Assembly: GCA_946811185.2 (NCBI GenBank)
Contig: OX328101.1
Location: 29,868,122-29,932,121 of the forward strand
DNA length: 64,000 bases
Direction of reading: 5' to 3'
From: Hippopus hippopus
Taxonomy: Eukaryota; Mollusca; Bivalvia; Cardiida; Cardiidae
Part shown: piece by piece, positions 1 through 14,200 of the stretch
Numbering within the stretch: position 1 is the first letter of the stretch
Layout: each line of letters begins with the position of its first letter
Program-made: the position numbers and the translations under genes
Notes under the pieces: model-generated
Told to the model about the DNA's origin: nothing
The model's database searches: none
The model's input: the letters and a program-made list of their open reading frames with translations, nothing else

Positions 1-86
1 AAATTAAAATGATTAATGGTTCAATAAAAAAGCATGTAAAACATGAAACATGCTAACCATATCCTGAATACAGACATATTACAGTT

Positions 87-318
87 TTAACTCTTTATCC
101 AATCCATTTAATTCCAGATTTGAATGACCCAGAATATAAAGGCTTTAGAAAACATTGTGGAAAAAGGACAAAAATGCTGGTAACCAGCATATTTTCCTTT
201 TCTCACAATCTTTCCTAGCAACTTTTGATACAAATCCTCACAATTTAGTCACATTTGTCATCTGCAAATGCCTTCTATTTGGACTCGTCTAGAATATGAT
301 CATCGGGTAAAAAGTTAA
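87..318. repeat. MITE family A copy, 232 bp
   Basis: The copy runs from TTAA at 87-90 to TTAA at 315-318. The inner end sequences read CTCTTTA and TAAAAAG, and the centre (about 148-208) is the family hairpin built on AACATTGTGG...CAGCATTTTC. The orientation is that in which the left end resembles CACACAATCCCGAG (called F here). Family assignment rests on comparison with about 55 other copies in the window. Confidence 0.85.
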
Positions 319-1010
319 ATGAATACTTTATTGGTTTTCAAATCTTAAAGAGCGAAGTCAAAACTGCAGGTTGCTTCTGTGAACAGTGTAGATTAAAATC
401 AGATTGCACTGAATAAGCAGTCTTATCTTAGATCTACAAATTTTTAAGTAAAAAATGGGACAATAAAGTGTCGAAAAAACTGTAGGGTTACCTATCTTTC
501 TGGTATGGTTTCCTTTTTAGGAGACAAGCCCCTAAGAAAATTGCCCCATGAAACAAAAGCCCTATACTATTTAATAAAGTAGCATATTATTAAGCAACAA
601 CTTTATATCCTCAACTTTGCAAACTCAGTTTGGTTTTAGTGATCAGTTATCTATGTTCTAGCAACAAGGAAACTACATTTATTTGGTGCATGAAATATCA
701 ATGACAGTCATTTCAAACATATGTGAACATATTACCGTATGGTGGACAGACCAGTTTTCAAAGGACTTAATTGACAATTTTAGTTTACCGATATTTGAAT
801 GAAGCACTGATTACTATTTTATAACCAAAAAAAGCAATTTTATATGCCCCTCTTAGCATAAATTCTACTTTGGTCATGCATGTTCAACAGTAATGATGTA
901 TTTCACCCTTCCATTTTGTGCCGGAAACATAGTTCATAAATAAAGAACTTAAAAACATCATTTACACCAACACTTAACTAAAATGTTCACTAACACAAGA
1001 AGGAACTGTC
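319..1010. other. Gene-free AT-rich stretch
   Basis: I see no convincing reading frame, hairpin or tandem repeat here. The sequence is AT-rich with short homopolymers. Confidence 0.5.
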
Positions 1011-1160
1011 TTAAACAATATAGATAGCAGTCCTGAGTACATCCTCTTCAGTTTTTGAAGTGCCATGAAACAGGATGAGTGTCATAGCAGCTAATGGCTC
1101 TCTTGTGACAGCACTGTCAGAATACCGTAACAGCAAAAAATTAAGGCATTTTGGTCCCTT
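1011..1160 (-). other. Candidate terminal coding exon, unknown protein
   Basis: On the minus strand, after an AG at 1161-1162, a frame of 49 codons runs to a TAA at 1011-1013. Its translation starts KGPKCLNFLL, has LRYSDSAVTR and TLILFHGTSK in the middle, and ends TAIYIV. The composition looks like real protein rather than translated AT-rich repeat, but there is no start codon near the beginning, and I do not recognise the family. It lies 3' of the last exon proposed for AMN1 and does not join it in phase, because the AMN1 phase hits a stop after five codons. It could be the last exon of another gene, an alternative exon, or chance. Confidence 0.25.
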
Positions 1161-1539
1161 CTATCAATTTGTATCCACATATGAGTACAAATTAAGAATC
1201 ATTTTAAAACCCATTTTAAAATAACACATCTGGAAATACTGAGTGTCTTAACAAAAGAGTTGGAAACATTTAACCTCAGTAGCAGCCAACATTCAAGAAA
1301 AATTATTCAGTCAAAAGAGCTGGGCCAAAACAGGTCAAAGAATTCTCTGACCTAATTATAGATTGAAATCATGTCATATTACTCTTTTCATAGAATTATT
1401 ATTTCAAACCCAAAAACTAAATCAGCCATGCTAAATAAAACTTCATTACCTTCTTTTCTTACAAACATACTGTAAAAAGCCAAAATGTCAGAAGATAAAA
1501 ACAACTTTGCATCTGTTGTCTGTTTTGCTGTTAATGGCA
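1161..1539. other. Gene-free stretch
   Basis: AT-rich sequence without a supported gene or a recognisable repeat copy. Confidence 0.5.
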
Positions 1540-1712
1540 TGGTGCTTTTATCCTTTAGGGCTTTTGTCAGTGGTGCTTTTATCCTATGGGGCTTTTGTCA
1601 GTAGTGCTTTTATCCTATGGGGCTTTTGTCTGTGGAGCTTTTATCCCATGGGGCTTTTGTCCATGGCGCTTTTATTCTATGGACTTTTGTCCATGGGGCT
1701 TTTGTCCTTATG
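1540..1712. repeat. Short minisatellite, about 30 bp unit
   Basis: About five and a half units of roughly 30 bp, each made of two similar halves of about 15 bp: GTGCTTTTATCCTATG followed by GGGCTTTTGTCAGTG. The array is open in one plus-strand frame, which gives a hydrophobic 68-residue reading, but the unit length varies and the reading is only the translation of the repeat. I do not call it a gene. Confidence 0.85.
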
Positions 1713-1945
1713 ACAGCATCTCAAATTTTCTTTAAAACAGCCAATCTAAAATATCAGAAACGCTTGAAGAAAAGAAAATACCCATCATGAAAGATATCTT
1801 TCACAAAATTAAAGATACTGAGTCTATCATGGGAAAAGAAGGTAATGTTTTAAAGAACTGTCCACTGCAGCAGTAAAAAACAAAGTCTGTTTCTCTCACA
1901 TTTTTGCACATATCTTTTGAAAATATTTTTGCACTCTGTCTCATC

Positions 1946-2144
1946 TTAGCCCTTGTAGTGTTAAATAAATGAAAAGGACATTCCTAGTAAGTACATGGCC
2001 CCAAGTTCTAAACATTGATACATGTATATAAAACCTGTTTTTGTATGAACATCTGGGCAAAGAAGTGGACAGTGTTGATCCAAGATTAGACTGCACATTC
2101 TGTGCAGTCTGATCTTGATCCAGCTTTAGCATAACAAGGGTTAA
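1946..2144. repeat. MITE family B copy
   Basis: Ends read TTAGCCCTTGTAGTG and TAACAAGGGTTAA. The core at about 2068-2130 is the family palindrome, GATTAGACTGCACA with its inverted partner TGTGCAGTCTGATC and then a GATCTTGATC-type flank. It sits about 110 bp 3' of the proposed AMN1 stop codon. Confidence 0.75.
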
Positions 2145-2253
2145 GATGTCTTTCAAAAATAGTATTAAATTCCCAAAATTCTTGAAGGCCCTCTTTAATC
2201 AAAGGGTGATAACACATGCTTTTCACCATTACTTCTTTTAGAGTTGCCTTTCT

Positions 2254-5200
2254 TTATTCTTTACAATACAACAAAATTTTAGATTTCTCCAAATTGAACA
2301 CATTACCAGACAACTCCTTGACTAGGTTAAGTTGACTAATCACAGCTCTTCTGTCTCTTAGAGCAATAGCATTTGAAAGCTTATCAGAAAAGGAGAAACT
2401 TCTTACTTTAAGTAATTCTTTTTTTTCTTGCCAATGTTTTCAAAATCAGGCTGAGACTGTACCATAAAGAGTTTCTATTCTGGTTCTTTATTCCCAAATC
2501 AGTGCAAAAATTGCTATTTCAGCCTTACTCTAAATTAAACAGGAACACAACTTCTGATTGCCTAGTCCATCTGGTGAAGCCAATTAAAAATTGTGTTTTT
2601 TTTTTGACATTTAGAAAATTCTTGAGAATTAGAATAAGAATGCAGTTAAGAATGGCTGATGAACACATACCCTGGTTTTGTTGTTGCACACAATTTTGGC
2701 TAATCCATTTAATTAACCTAATGAAAAAAATTGTGGTCTTTTTTGTTTTGATAAGTTCAGAAAAATCTCTAGAATTACCCTGGTTTTGTTGTTGCTGTTG
2801 TATTTTTCTTTTTATATATTTTGTCTCATATTATTGCCATCCAGGGATACAGAAAAAGGAATTATTATAGGATTTTATCCATAAGTATACAAATACTTAC
2901 AAACTCTGAACAGTACCATGTAAAAAGCAGTTGCTCACCTTCACTGACTCCTAACAAAAGATAAATTTTAAACTTGTCCTAAAATAAAATGGTTTAAATG
3001 GAAAGACATTTTCTAATCCTTCTTATTAAGTGAAAAGGTTTGTGTTCTGAATAAACCTGTATAGAAATTGGTTCAAAGGTAAAGATATTCATGTGTTTCA
3101 CAAAGTCCTCCTATGTTGTGGGTAATTATGAATATGAAAACAATTAACTCTTAATCAAATGACAAAATTTTAGACTGAATGTGAAAGCACTTGCAGACGA
3201 CATATAAAGCGAGGCTCAAATGGTGTGATTTCTCTCTTAAAAGGTGAAAACATTGTGGGAAAAAGAGGAAATGCCAGTATTCAGCATTTTTTCTCCTTTT
3301 CTGATAATGTTTTCAAAAGCCCTTTTTGGTAGGGTCATAAAGACAGTGGGTTGTTCATTAAACAGTTAAAAAGGATACCAACAAGGCCACAACATAGGTT
3401 TTAGTAATTGGCTCCTCATTTTATTTCTGATTAAAAACGCCTCTATCTATCAACACTTTGTCTACCAACAGCACTGAGAATATACCTCATTTCTAAAGTT
3501 AAAATACAGCTACTAACCAATAAAGTCCTTGTTTATTCTAAACAAATGTAGTTTTGTTAGTTTCCAGCGGTAGTTTGAATCCTGGAATTCGCATAACGTT
3601 TGGTAAACAGAAGTTGATAACTATTTGAGTTATCCATGATAATTCAGTTACCCATCCTGCATATGTGCAGATGTTCACACGTGCTTCATGGCATTAGGAC
3701 CCATTTTCAGCAACCTTTCTCTATGACATTTTAATTCAAAATCTCAAGAATTTACTATATTTCAAAGCAATTCCTAATTGGCTAAATGAAATGGTTTAGC
3801 AAATCAGTACACCAAATTGTTTGGAAAATCTGTGTTACTTTCTCAATATAGAATAAACAAGGAAAGCAATTTAGAATGGTTAGTGAATATGTGCCCAGGA
3901 TTCCACACGCCTGAAGATACTCTACTCAACTGAACAGACATGCTTGTAAATGCAGCTAAAATAATACTATTATCCTTTGAAAGGATAGAAAAGATTGTGG
4001 GAAAAGGAGAAAATGCTAGTTACCAGCATTTTCTCCTTTTCCCACAATGTTGTTAGAAACTCCTCTGTCAGAGTCATTAAATCACAGGAATTTTTGGTCA
4101 AGGGTTAAAACAAACACTAAGTGGAAGGTACAATGTCCTAACTAAATCATATGGATCATATCTTGTCAGATATTCTGACACAAACTGCTTGGAAATAGCA
4201 GTATCTGCATCTTTAGTACTGACTGAGAATATCCTTTTCATTTATTTAGCACTATAACAATCAACAAATTTTCTTTGTGATCCAAACTGTCAATATATTG
4301 TCCACGTGACTTGCTTCATAGGGGACTGTCTTGAGATTGTCAGATCTTCTAGTGCTTGTCTTGACTGCTCTGAAATACCATACAGAAAATATTTGTTCTA
4401 TATTGTTGTTCTCTCTGTACAATACCACCCGCAAATACCTTCTTGTATCTTGCTGCAAACTACTACAGAAAACAAGAGGCCCACTGGGGTCCACTTGTAA
4501 TTACTGACCCGAAGGAAACCATTTGAAATCATGCATTTTTCATACAAGCCTATTTTTAACAACACTGAAGAAGAAGGCATTTAAAAACATTGTGAGAAAA
4601 AAAGAAAATGCTGGTAACAAGTATTTTCTCCTTTTTCCACCACGTGTTCTATCTTTCCAAAGACACTTTACGACATTTGAGCCAGGTTTAGTTTGTCATA
4701 TGCGAATACTTTCAAATAGCACTAGTCAAAAAATTTGTGTTTAGGTTGAGGCTTAAACAAGCACCTACATTTCCATTACTAATTATCAAACTTTCTTCAT
4801 TTTCATTCAGCTTTAGAATATTGATATAATAATCCAGCTGCCTAACTTTAAAGAAAAATCAGACTAAAAACGTGGATTTTATTTTAAGATCACGAGAACG
4901 TCTAACAGTTGCACAGGGGGACAGATGCCAGAATGGACACCGAATACTACAAGCAGTGCCATGATCTCTTCTTTCCTTTGATAAGTTGAGCTATTAATTG
5001 TGACAAAGGAAGAAATTGCTTGTTAACCCAATGTTTTCAAAAGTCTTCTTCCTTAGGGTTGTTAAAATTTGATTGTGTGGTGAAGGACTAAGGTTGTTTT
5101 TTACCTGTGACTTTAGGACATCCATGAAAGAGCAAGATATTAATTTGTGGACAAAACTGTAATACTGCTTCCACTGCCTCATCTGTCACATGTTTACAGT

Positions 5201-8200
5201 GGTTCAAGTGAACTTCCTGCAAAGTAAGAAACAAAAAGAGCTTGATAAAGCCTTTATCACACAATCTTGAGTTTAATGATCCAGAGGTATAAGGCATTTC
5301 GGAAACATTGTGAAAAAGGAGAAAATGCTGTTTACCAGCATTTTCTCCTTTTCCCACAATGTTTTTGTTCCCTAATGAAGCCAAATTTCTTCATTTAGAC
5401 AATACCTTATTTGTTGTCTTCAAATGCTTTCAATATGAACAAGTCTAAAATCTTGTTAACTGGTGAAGGGTTAAATGGAATTTAGCAGCATTTTCCACAT
5501 CAGTTCAGTTATATAGTGGCATTCAGTGTTTATTTCCTGGATTTCCTGACGTTTCTTTTACCAGTATTATGCATAGCATTCTCTCTAGCCTCTGGTCACT
5601 TTCCCATATTAACTATCATAGTTAAAACAATGTTCAGCTGTGAAATGGAATGGATCCTGCTCCAATGACTACATTAATCCTTTGAAAGAATTACACCCAG
5701 TGGAGGAATCCAGCCAGCTTCCCCTTGGTTTCAAGATCTGTATTTTACAAATTTGGCTACCGGGCCTAGCCCTCTTTCTTTGCAAGGGACCTTTTAACTA
5801 GTTCCATTTATCTTTGATTTTCCCAGAGTCTTGCGGGTATCCAAGTGACCTTTTCAGAGCCCTTAGCTAAGGGACCTTTCAGACACAGCAAGGTTACAAC
5901 CACACATTCAAAATTCTTGCAAAGTCAAAGACAAATAGAACTAGTGTGGTTGCAGGCCAAAGAAAACCACTTCCCTGGGTTTCCTGGTCACTGGATCAAG
6001 AAAAGAAATCAAAAAACCATGCCTCTTGTGTTAGTAAAACAACCATAAAGAAAATTTCACGAGCACAAAATACAATGCTGTGACATCTTCCAATGAAATT
6101 TAATCCAGGTTGGTTGAAAACTTTATGAGAAGAAGCCACGAAATTAAGTCTGTTGAAGGATAGAGACACACAGAGATGGACCAACTGGGTTTGTATTCAC
6201 CAATCATTCTTCAGAAAATTCTTTGTCTTATTATCAAGAATTTTCTAAATTTGAACGTTATGCAACTTCTGACTTGCTAAACCATATGGTTTAGCTGATC
6301 AGAAGTTGTGTAACTTTCTTGATTTAACTCTTTACCACACAATCCCGACTTTTAACGACCCTGTGAAAGAAGCCTTTTGAAAACATTGTGTGAAAAGGAG
6401 AAAATGCTGGTACCCAGCATTTTCTCCTTTGCCCACAATGTTTTCTATCCTTAACAAAACAAATTTCAAATTTTCAGTCACTTTTATTTTGTCGTCTGCA
6501 AGTGTTTTCAATTTGGACCAGTCCAAAATTTTGTCGTTTGGTAAAGAGTTAAAGTTCCACTTAGAATGCAATTAAGAATTGTTCGTGAATACGGACCCTG
6601 ACTACATTTTGCACACCCTAAAATGCTGGGATATACGGTAAGAAAACTATGATTAAGTTCTTAATTACCAACTGTTACAACAACAGAGCTGTTTTACTCC
6701 TTCACTTGTTTCATTTTTGAGGTCATGTATCCAAGATAGAATAAAAATATTTAACTTTTGTTTTCATTTAATTTTGGTCATTGACTGCCAGCACAAAAAT
6801 ATTAAATCACCATTAGAATCCACTATCATGTACACAATAAGATGTAAAATATCTGTTTCTACAATCAAGCGCAGATTGTTGTAGATCAAAATCTGATTTT
6901 GCAAACATAATAATCACCGAATTTAAATGCACCCTGCCAATAAGGCAATAATTAATGTATCTATGAAGTTTTTTGGAATTTGAATAAATACAGGTGAATA
7001 AAAATTATTAACTCACTGTAAGGGATTTAGAACATGGTCCTGATACCAGACTGAGAATACCTGAATCTGTAATCTGTCAAAAACAAAATACTGTGTTTTT
7101 AGAATTATAGTTGAAAAAGGAGAATTTTCTAGGTATGTTTTCTACCCTTCAATCACTACTTTCTGACACAAAAGAAGAATTTTATATGAAGAGAAAAGTG
7201 TCTATATTGTTATGATATGAACTGGTTTTGAATAGAGGCAATGGATGGTAACAAGAAATAGCATCTTTTCCTTCAATGTAATAATTGTTTAAGAGAGTGT
7301 AAAGAAGTTATACAATAACAGAAAACTACAGACTAGCTCAGTTTAAGAATAAGTTTGCTATCCAGATTTGCCTCTGTAAACATTATGGAAAAAGTTGTAA
7401 ATATGGGTTACTGGCATTTTCTCCTTTTCCCACACCACATGTATTTTCAAATGCCCTCTTCCGCAGAGTCCTGACAAAACCATATTGTTTGGTAAGAGTT
7501 AATTCAAGGATGGATAAAATAAGTATGTGGACTTTTATTATTATAACTTTAAAACTACCCAAAGTAAATCAATAAATTTTTACACATGTATAAAACAATA
7601 AAAGTTTTAAAGAGTTGTATGGTTTATATAGATGTATTATACTTGTGTTTAACAAAATTCAAGTTTTAATAGTCCTAGGTAGGTACCCCTGGTGCAACCC
7701 ATTTCTTGACCGTTAATATCTCTGTTGGCTCCCTAAATTGGCGCCAGATTATACCAAACATCGTCTGTTTATGTAATGAAGCCATATGTAAAGTCGTTGC
7801 AAAATTTGAGTGTCATCCCTTGGGTACTTTAAAATATACAGCCAGTAAACTTAAGGGTAACACAGGAATCCTAAGATCAAAATGGAAGCACCTGGGCAGG
7901 AAGAGAGCTGTGCAATAATAAAGTTTTCCATGGACCTAGGGAAAACACGATGAGAATGATGAAGGATGCTAATCCATCTTCATTTGTTAGCAGATCGCTT
8001 GTTTTTAAATGGCGTAAAAGATTTTCAGAGGGTAGGATGTCTCTAAATGATGACACTGGGAGAGGACAAACATGAATCGTATGTAGTCAACAATGAAGCG
8101 TCATCTTGACGTCAATACCGTTCGCTGGTACCACTACACTAACCATTTAAGAATGGTTACTATGGGAGACCTTAGGGACCTAACATACCCAAATTTAAAT

Positions 8201-11200
8201 GATATGTATAAAAATGCCAATATATAATTACTTTGTATATTACACTTGTTATCTGTAAAATCAGTATTACAGTAACGAAATTCCACATATTTTTTATCCA
8301 CCCTTGTACATGTCTCAATACAATACACTTTATTTTCTCAATTATATGAATGTACAACATGAGATTGGGTGGTCATATAACAAACTGGTTTGAGTATAAT
8401 GACAAAGGAGATTCTAGTGGTACTAAAGGAAGTGGAAAAAAAATATAAATATTGGTTTCAAATTGCAAATGGGAAAATCCCACGGTAAAAGATGCACAAG
8501 TTTCTTAACCTGACAGTGGATGTGTGTACACAATAATCACATCATGTTCCGTGTACAGTACATAATGAGACGAACCTGAAACATGTCTAAGACAGCGTGA
8601 GGCTTCATGCTACATATTTATTATCTTTACACAGTTTACAACTGTACATCATTACCTGAGTGTTTGATACATTGACACTTTTGAGAAACTTGCTGTTCTC
8701 TCCCAGAGATTGCAGTGAAGCATCAGTCAAAAGCTGACAACCTCCCAAATTTAGCAGACGCAACTGTGGACACGACTTTGACAATGTTATCACAGCATCA
8801 TCAGTGATATTTAAACATCTGCGTAGGTATACTGTCTGTAGATGCTGGCAAGCTAAGGCAAGATTTCTTATCGCTGGAAATAAAAAGCATTCACATGAAC
8901 TAAGTGATTTTAAATGAAAGAATTCTTAATCCATGAAGGATATTTCTATTTCACTTGCCCAAACAAAACATTAGACTTCAATATACCTTTTTGAATACAA
9001 TCCCACATAATTAACATGTGTTATTGATCAAGAGCTATTCCCACAAATCTTTTAGAACTTCCTCGGAAAAATCTAGAAATACCTTATGAAGTAACACATA
9101 CCGTCACTCTCTACCACATAACCCTGAGTTTTAACAACTCTGAGAAGTAGAGCATATAAAAACATTATGGGAAAAGGAGAAAAAGCTGGTAATCTTTCAT
9201 ATGAAAATCCAATCATTTGAACAACATTTAATTTGTTGTCTGCAAATGTTTCCTGTTTGGATGAGCCTGAAAATTTGTCTGGTAAAGAGTTAACCCTTTA
9301 CCACATGATGCCAAGTTTAAATGACCCTGAGAAAGGAGGCTTTTGAAAACTTTGTGGGAACCCTTTCACTTACAAAAACTTTTATTTGAGTAACATTTAA
9401 CCAGCATTTTCTCCTTTCTCAATGTTTTCTACCTTATCTGAGACAAATTTCATCATTTCAGCTACATTTAAATTGTTGTCTACAAAATCTTTAAATATAG
9501 ACAAGTCTACATCATTGTTGTTTAGTGAAGAGTTAAGAAAATACCATTAATTTTTTTTTCCTTACACCTTTTTATACTACATTGTTAGCATTTCACTAAA
9601 CAATTGAATTCAAGCTTCTTTGTATTTGTTTGTATTGATTTTTAATGATGTTTTAACAGCTTAGGTTCTATCATAGCAGTCAGTGCACCAAAGAATGTGT
9701 TTCCTGGCTTTCTCACTACAGTGCTGACCCAACTTTCTTCCCAAGTCACTGACTACCATTCTATTCTCACATGAATCAGAGATGAGAAGCAAGCAATCGC
9801 TGAAAAGAAAGTTTGCCGGGAACCCACAACCACCAGGTCAAGAGTCGGATATATTAACCACTGTGGGACTGGTCCATAATTTAAGACTGTTCCACATTGA
9901 AAGTGTTTGCAGACAATAACTTAAAAGGGCAGAAAACATTATAGGAAAAGGATAAAATGATAGTTGCATGTTCTCCTTTTACTCTATGTTTTCAAAAGCC
10001 TTCCTTCTCAAGGTCTTTAAAACTCAGAATTGTGTGGTACAGGACTAATGTTTTGCAAACCTTGATCTGCCTTATACAACAGAATTGTTGATTATTTTTC
10101 CTGATGTTTACTAGGATGAAACACAATCATATTCAACTGAAAACTGGCATGTACACTAATAACAAATGTACATAAAATGAAAATGCATATGAGCCATGTT
10201 CTGGCCACAGGGGTTTAAAGCATCTTCGTGAAGCATTATATGAAGCAAGTCATCACATAATTATGGATCCATAAAATCCTTTTTGTCTAATAACAAGCTG
10301 AATTATGCAGTAAAATGGTCCTTGGACATGTGGAAAATTTTCCGAAAGCAAATGGCTTGGACACATGTTCAGCCTTCACCAACTGCACACCTTGACCTGG
10401 GTTGATACTTTGAGCAGATGCATCAAAAACCCATTTCACACAGCATGGGTCATATACAGATAAAACTTATTTCAAAAAATGCCATGTACAGTATGTAAGG
10501 CTAAGGTCTTGATAGTTATAAATGTATGACTATAAAGTCCTTGGACTAGCAAAACAAGTTGAAATCACAAAAGCCTGAAGAAAAACATCTTTAACTCTTT
10601 CCTAAACAACAAATTTTAGACTTGCCTAAATTGAAAGCATTTGCAGATGACAAACTTAAAAGTTGCTCTCATTTGATTTTCTTTTTTAACAGGTAGATAA
10701 CATTGCGGGAAAAGTAGAAAATGCTGGTAACCAGCATTTTCTACTTTTCCCACGCTGTTTTCAAATGGCTTCTTCCTCAGAGTCGTTTAAACCGAGGATT
10801 GTAAGGTAAAGTGTTAACTACTTACCAGATGACAAAACTTTTAGACTTGTTCAAGTTGAAAGTTATCACGGATGACAAATAAGGAATTTGTCTATGAAAT
10901 AGTAGAAAACATACCAGTCAAAGAGAAACAATGTTTTCAAGAGCCCTCATACCCAGGGTTGTTAAAGCACAGGACTGGTTGGTTAAGGGTTAAAAAATAT
11001 TACCTTCATTATGTAGACTATTGTCTGGATAAGTAGAAATCCATGACTAGCTAGTCCTTGAACAAGCAAAAAAAACCCTGAAATTACCAAAGCTAAAACT
11101 TCCTTACCTTTTACCGCACAATCTTGTGTTCTGACAAACACGAGAAAGAGGACCTCTGAAAAGACTGTGGGAAAATGAGAAGATGGTGGTAACCAGCATT

Positions 11201-14200
11201 TTTACTCCTTTTCCAACAATGTTTTCTACCTTTACAGAGACAAATCCCATCATCTGAGACAGAGTTATTCTGTAGTCAGCAAGTTCTTTCAATCTGGAGG
11301 AATCTAATATTTTGCCATCTGATGAAGAGTAACAAAATATTACCTTCACTGCAGAGAATTTTGTCTTGATAAGTAGAAATTTATGTCTATTATCTTTTCT
11401 CTAGTCCTCAAACAAATAAAAGAAGTTAAAATTACCAAGAAATTACCAAAGCCTGACTTTACCTTCTGATGAAATATTTGTTCTTGACTCCTTATTAGCA
11501 TTCAAATCAATTTTCCGTAATTGTTTACACTGGCACATTGCTACTAGACCTTGGTCACCAATCTCACAGTCTGCCAGGTCCAGCACTTTAACTTTGTCAT
11601 GTAACAGCTGTAAATACAAGTGGAAAGTGACTACAAAATTATGGAGGTATTTAAGAGTTTAAATACGGTAAGTGATCTAGATCTATTTTCTAAAACCTTT
11701 TTAACTTGTTCTCAATGAATGAATTGTCTCTGGACTCTAACCGAGATCATGTTTATTAGTACATGTACTTACAAATTAGGATGTAGAAAATAAATGATGT
11801 TTTCTAGAATTCACCTATCTGGACCTTTGCCTCACAGCTACATGTATTTTTTGACCAATTTTTGGCTTGTGATATAAACCTTTTCAACTCAATTCTTTAC
11901 CACACATTAAAATACTAGACTCCATACTGAAAGCATCCTCTGCTGAAAAATCCAGCCTTTGCTAAAAAGATGGAAATGGTATTTGAAAGAGTAAAAAACA
12001 TTGTGGGTAAAGGATAAAATGCTGGTGAACAGCATTTTCTCCCTTACCATGATGCTTTCAAAAGCTGTCTTCCTAGGGTTATCCAAGCTTTGGACTGATC
12101 GGTAAAGGGTTAAATATTTGTTTTATCTGCCTGCAGCACAACTGGCATCAGCATGGAATTTATTAGTCTCTGTAAGGCTATCTTAGACATTTAAGCATAT
12201 GTAAATGCTAGTTCAATCCAACAGCAGAATTTGGCTATCATTTCCAATCTGTTGTTTAACTCCATATAAATCCGACTTTTAACGAGCCTTTTCCCACAAT
12301 GTTTTCTACCCTTCCAAAAACAAGTTTAAATTTTTCAGTCACATTTATTTTGTTGTCTGCAAAATGCTTTAAACTTGGAGTTGTCTAAGATTTTGTCATT
12401 GGGTTAAGGGGGTATCAAACCATATTTTGACCAAACTTTGGAGAATGGGGGAGATAAAAAAAGAACATTTTTTTCTTCCTCAGGACTCCAATCCGTGACC
12501 TTAAAAAACCAGAGTCAGCCACTCTACCTACTGAGCAATTTAGCCAAATGGAATATATAACATAAATTTAATATGTTGAAAATGTATTTATCCCTTATTA
12601 TGCAACACCAGCTACACAGTTTCTGAAATAACTTTATATTGAAAATACAAAAAATCTTGATAATTCCTCCAGTTTTCTACAAATATTTCTATCTACATTT
12701 TTATTTTAAAGCCATCTTTGCATACAAATGAAAATTAGCCATATTCATAAAGACTTTCTGAAAAGAAAAAAAATTACAAAACAAAATTTGATTTAATGCC
12801 TATATAATACTGAAGCATGGGTAACTCTTGGCTCAATCCAGGAAACATTCATCAAATTAGATTATGATGAAACTACACAGTGACAAAACAGTCTGATCTT
12901 ACATCTACACTGTCTGACATTTAGTGAGGTCTCCTGGACAAATAGTCTCTGTAATTAACTCTTTCCCTTACATAGAAAGTTTAGACTCTTCCATACTGAA
13001 AGCCTTTGCAGATGACTAACTAAATGTTGCTTATATGTTGGGATTTGTTGTTTGAAAGGAAGAAAACATAATGCTTGATAAAAGTCTGTGTCATCAGGCT
13101 TATTAATGTTTCATTCACATTTTTTTTTGTCCATGCTGTCTATGAAAAAGGCATAAGATGATTCATTTGTACAGTACAAGCCCAATTAAATAATGCTTAC
13201 CTTTGAAATGTTGTTATCATTTAGCCAGCCTCTTTTTGACATGAGATAGATACATTTATCTTTCAGATTAGCAGGCAGGCAATTGAAGTTATCCAGGTTT
13301 TCCTTCCAGTGTTTCACCATACTCTGTATGCACCTGGAGATGAAATGGTTGTGTTTTAGTTATTTTCTGCTTTGATTTCATACTTCAGTACTTTGTATAT
13401 TACTCATATGACATCAAAAATGAAAATTTCAATGAAACATGTCCATTTACTTTTCAATTTATACCAAGTACTGTCAAATCATCTAAAATCGGGATACATC
13501 AAAGTTTGTGACCATTTGTTTTTCCTGTAAGTCACATGGTACTTTATCGAAATAGAGGCTGATGAAGGCATACCATTCGTTGATTTTGTTATCATCTGCA
13601 AAAATTGCAGAAAAACGAGGTTTAAAAGAGCAAATCTGCAAATTGGAAAAGCTCATATTCAAAACAGGCAATTTCATTGGCGCAAAGACCCCTTCCAATA
13701 AAACTACAAATTATTTCATGACAAAACCACATTTCAAAATAATGTTACATCCAAAGGTAATTATAATGTCTATACAACCCTTAGAAAGATGATTTTTTTA
13801 AAACATAATTGGTAAAGGATAGTGCTGGAAAACATTTTCTGACTTTTCACAATATTTGTACCATTTCGAAGCCAAATCTCCACAGGTCACGTTTGTCATC
13901 TGCAACTGCTTAAAATATGGACAAAACTTCTTCTGTAGACGTAACAGTAACAGTTGATAAAGTTCATTTCGTGTAAGGATTTGCCATCAAAGAGGACTTT
14001 AAAACACCATTAGCTGTCTGCAAGATTCCTTTTTTATGTCACTGAGAGGGACGAATGACATCTTACACGAAAACCCATGGTTTTTTTCATCAATAACGAA
14101 GATGCACGTTTTGAAGGGATAGGAAGAGACATAGCATTAGATAGTTATAAAGCTATACTCGTTATTTTAATACCCATCAAGAAGTGTCGACACTGTGCCA

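Noticed and set aside
1507..1713. Open 68-codon hydrophobic frame
   Set aside because: It is the translation of a 30 bp minisatellite. The unit length is not a stable multiple of three and no family is recognisable.
4881..4980. Alternative last exon of AMN1
   Set aside because: An AG followed by [12 protein letters not shown] in the right phase, but the sequence then has no similarity to the AMN1 tail. The site at 2354 fits better (DRRAVISQL).
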